The position numbers and the translations under genes were made by a program. Under the pieces are notes generated by a model. It saw only the letters and a list, made by a program, of their open reading frames with translations, had not been told where the DNA came from and did no database searches. A DNA stretch of 7,134 nt from Actinomycetota bacterium (GTDB lineage: Bacteria > Cyanobacteriota > Vampirovibrionia > Obscuribacterales > Obscuribacteraceae), in the NCBI GenBank assembly GCA_903970355.1, contig CAJCIF010000292.1:1-7134 (forward strand), written 5' to 3'. Positions 5,735 through 7,134 of the stretch are shown in pieces; within the stretch, counting starts at the first letter, position 1, and every line of letters begins with the position of its first letter.

Positions 5735-7134
5735 ATGACTCAAAAAATCGCCTATCTGTGGGGACCGCTGTCCAGCTTCTCCGCTCCTTTAGCTGCCTGG
5801 CTCTTAACCAAGGGATGGGTTTTGCATGTAGCTACGAAATCTTCCTTGAATCTTTTGAGCCTGTCATCGCTCGATCTCACTTCCTCAGCGCGAGCCCTGC
5901 TTGAGGATGCCATTGGGGGGCTAGATAGGTATCGGGCTTTTCAAGATCGGCTGCGCTTTATTGAAGCGGAACCGTTGCGTGATACCAAATATGATGCAGC
6001 AATATTTTGTGGTCTGCCTCCAAATTGTGATGAGGCACGCGTTCCGAGAGCCCCCTGGGCAGCAGCGGAGCTTCCTCATATTGCAAAGGCGCTAAAAGGT
6101 GTCCCTATTTTCATCGTTTCCTCTTTGTGGGGGGCTATCCAGCGCGACCGAGTCGTGCCGGAAGAACTGGAATTTGAAAGACGAAAACCAAATACGAATT
6201 GGGAACGCATTTGCCAGACCTATGAACAAAAACTGACTGAAGCACTTTCGAAAATCGAATCTAACTGGTACTTCGTACGCATACCGATGATGGCTGGTGC
6301 AGCGGCTACCGGCATGCCCTTTGGATTCAGCGGACCGAATGTTTTGTTTCGAGAATTGGATCCGCAACAGCGAGCGAAACAGAACGATGAGCTGAAAGCA
6401 AAATCACGTTTGGCTCAAGAAGGCAAAATTGAACTTGCCTACAATCCGGATTCAACGATGTGGTTCTTGCCTGTCGATGTAGCTGTTTACATGTTCTGGC
6501 GATTTCTGGAAGATGAAGCGCGCCCGCGTATTTGCAATTTCGTATCTACCCAGGCGAGCTTAAATAGAGAATGGCTGCACCACTTAGCACAGTCCCTCGG
6601 ACTTTCGGAAGTTCTGCAAGCCGAAAGAGATTCTCTTAATTTGCCTGCTGTTTTGCGAAAGCTCTTACTCGATGACGTGCAAGTCAAAACAAGAAATCTC
6701 TTTGAAGTGGCTGGACGTTATCAACTGGCGCCCGTTATTTTGGATCGAGAATACTTCGATAAGGTAGTGGCAGCCGGACGCTTGAAAGAATGGGGAACAG
6801 CCAAAGCTGTCAGCATGGCGCAGCCGGTTGTGTTTTCACAACGATTGGCGAGCTACTATTTCGAACATTTCATTCCGAATCAATTTACGGATAAGCTTTT
6901 GCGCAAGGCAACCATGGGCGGTACCAGTATCGGATTCCTCGTTAAAGACTCAGGCGGGCTTGGTTGGATCCTCAAATCACCGAATGGCAAGCCGGTAGTG
7001 GAACGTTTCGAAAAGGGTGCTGACAAACCACGTATCTGTTTCAATTTTTCCGGTCAAACAATGGCTCGCCTCATTGAAAGCAAATTGCCACTCTCACGCG
7101 CTTTGCTCCTTCGCGAAGTGGAAGTGGAAGGACC
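5735..7134 (+). CDS. SDR/epimerase-like protein with possible SCP2-like C-terminus, cut off by window end
   Basis: Open from ATG at 5735 to the last base without a stop: 466 codons are visible and the 3' end is missing. An in-frame TAA two codons before the ATG makes this the first possible ATG. The ribosome site is weak (GGA 12 bases upstream). The N-terminal half resembles an extended or atypical short-chain dehydrogenase: a beta-alpha start (KIAYLWG...AAWLLTKGWVLHVATKS, 4-35), a beta strand DAAIFCG (87-93), PIFIVSS (124-130), a Y163-E-Q-K-L-T-E-A helix, the VRIPMMAG strand (181-188), and LPVDVAVYMFWRFLED...ICNFVS with a following helix (245-290), as in the substrate-binding part of NAD-dependent epimerases. 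The usual GxxGxxG is G10-x-x-S13-x-x-S16, and YxxxK is Y163-x-x-K166, so standard catalysis is doubtful. Residues about 385-466 (FSGQTMARLIESKLPLSRAL then VEVEG) weakly resemble an SCP2 lipid-carrier domain. The substrate is unknown; lipid or acyl chemistry is only a guess. Confidence 0.8.
   Translation, partial: MTQKIAYLWGPLSSFSAPLAAWLLTKGWVLHVATKSSLNLLSLSSLDLTSSARALLEDAIGGLDRYRAFQDRLRFIEAEPLRDTKYDAAIFCGLPPNCDEARVPRAPWAAAELPHIAKALKGVPIFIVSSLWGAIQRDRVVPEELEFERRKPNTNWERICQTYEQKLTEALSKIESNWYFVRIPMMAGAAATGMPFGFSGPNVLFRELDPQQRAKQNDELKAKSRLAQEGKIELAYNPDSTMWFLPVDVAVYMFWRFLEDEARPRICNFVSTQASLNREWLHHLAQSLGLSEVLQAERDSLNLPAVLRKLLLDDVQVKTRNLFEVAGRYQLAPVILDREYFDKVVAAGRLKEWGTAKAVSMAQPVVFSQRLASYYFEHFIPNQFTDKLLRKATMGGTSIGFLVKDSGGLGWILKSPNGKPVVERFEKGADKPRICFNFSGQTMARLIESKLPLSRALLLREVEVEG

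Noticed and set aside
6092..6687. Minus-strand ORFs of 91 and 66 codons inside the SDR-like gene
   Set aside because: They are antisense to a long continuous reading frame with coherent protein-like sequence, and their translations are low-complexity with no family motifs.

Overview
The window is bacterial DNA with compact genes and a standard genetic code. By eye its G+C content is in the mid-to-upper 40s percent. The first 16 bases match the 3' end of the Illumina TruSeq read-1 adapter, so this is probably the end of an assembled, possibly metagenomic, contig and native sequence begins at about base 17. Lineage cannot be fixed from these genes. A TPR-rich, free-living Gram-negative-type group such as the Obscuribacterales/Melainabacteria side of the Cyanobacteria would fit, but that is a weak guess.

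Left part (33-4648, minus strand): four genes run leftward as one tight cluster, in transcription order: a thiolase (acetyl-CoA C-acetyltransferase type), NAD+-dependent DNA ligase LigA, an 83-residue two-helix membrane protein and an exported TPR protein. The gaps are 9 bases, a 1-base TGATG overlap and 3 bases, so they are almost certainly co-transcribed and partly translationally coupled. The functions do not form an obvious pathway (acyl-CoA metabolism, DNA replication/repair, envelope), so co-transcription is clearer than functional linkage.

Middle (4649-4943): a divergent spacer of 295 bases with no convincing gene but notable secondary structure. It has two hairpins that, read leftward, are each followed by five T residues and so resemble intrinsic terminators ahead of the thiolase. 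It also has segments that could pair in mutually exclusive ways. No confident promoter was found.

Right part (4944-7134, plus strand): an RDD-family membrane protein with a long hydrophilic N-terminal extension, then, after 71 bases, a large gene that is still open at the window end (at least 466 codons). Its N-terminal half looks like an extended short-chain dehydrogenase/reductase fold with degenerate nucleotide-binding and catalytic motifs. The last 80 or so residues look weakly like an SCP2 sterol-carrier domain. This divergent SDR-like protein and the structured spacer are the least ordinary parts of the window. I found no mobile element, CRISPR array, tRNA or rRNA.
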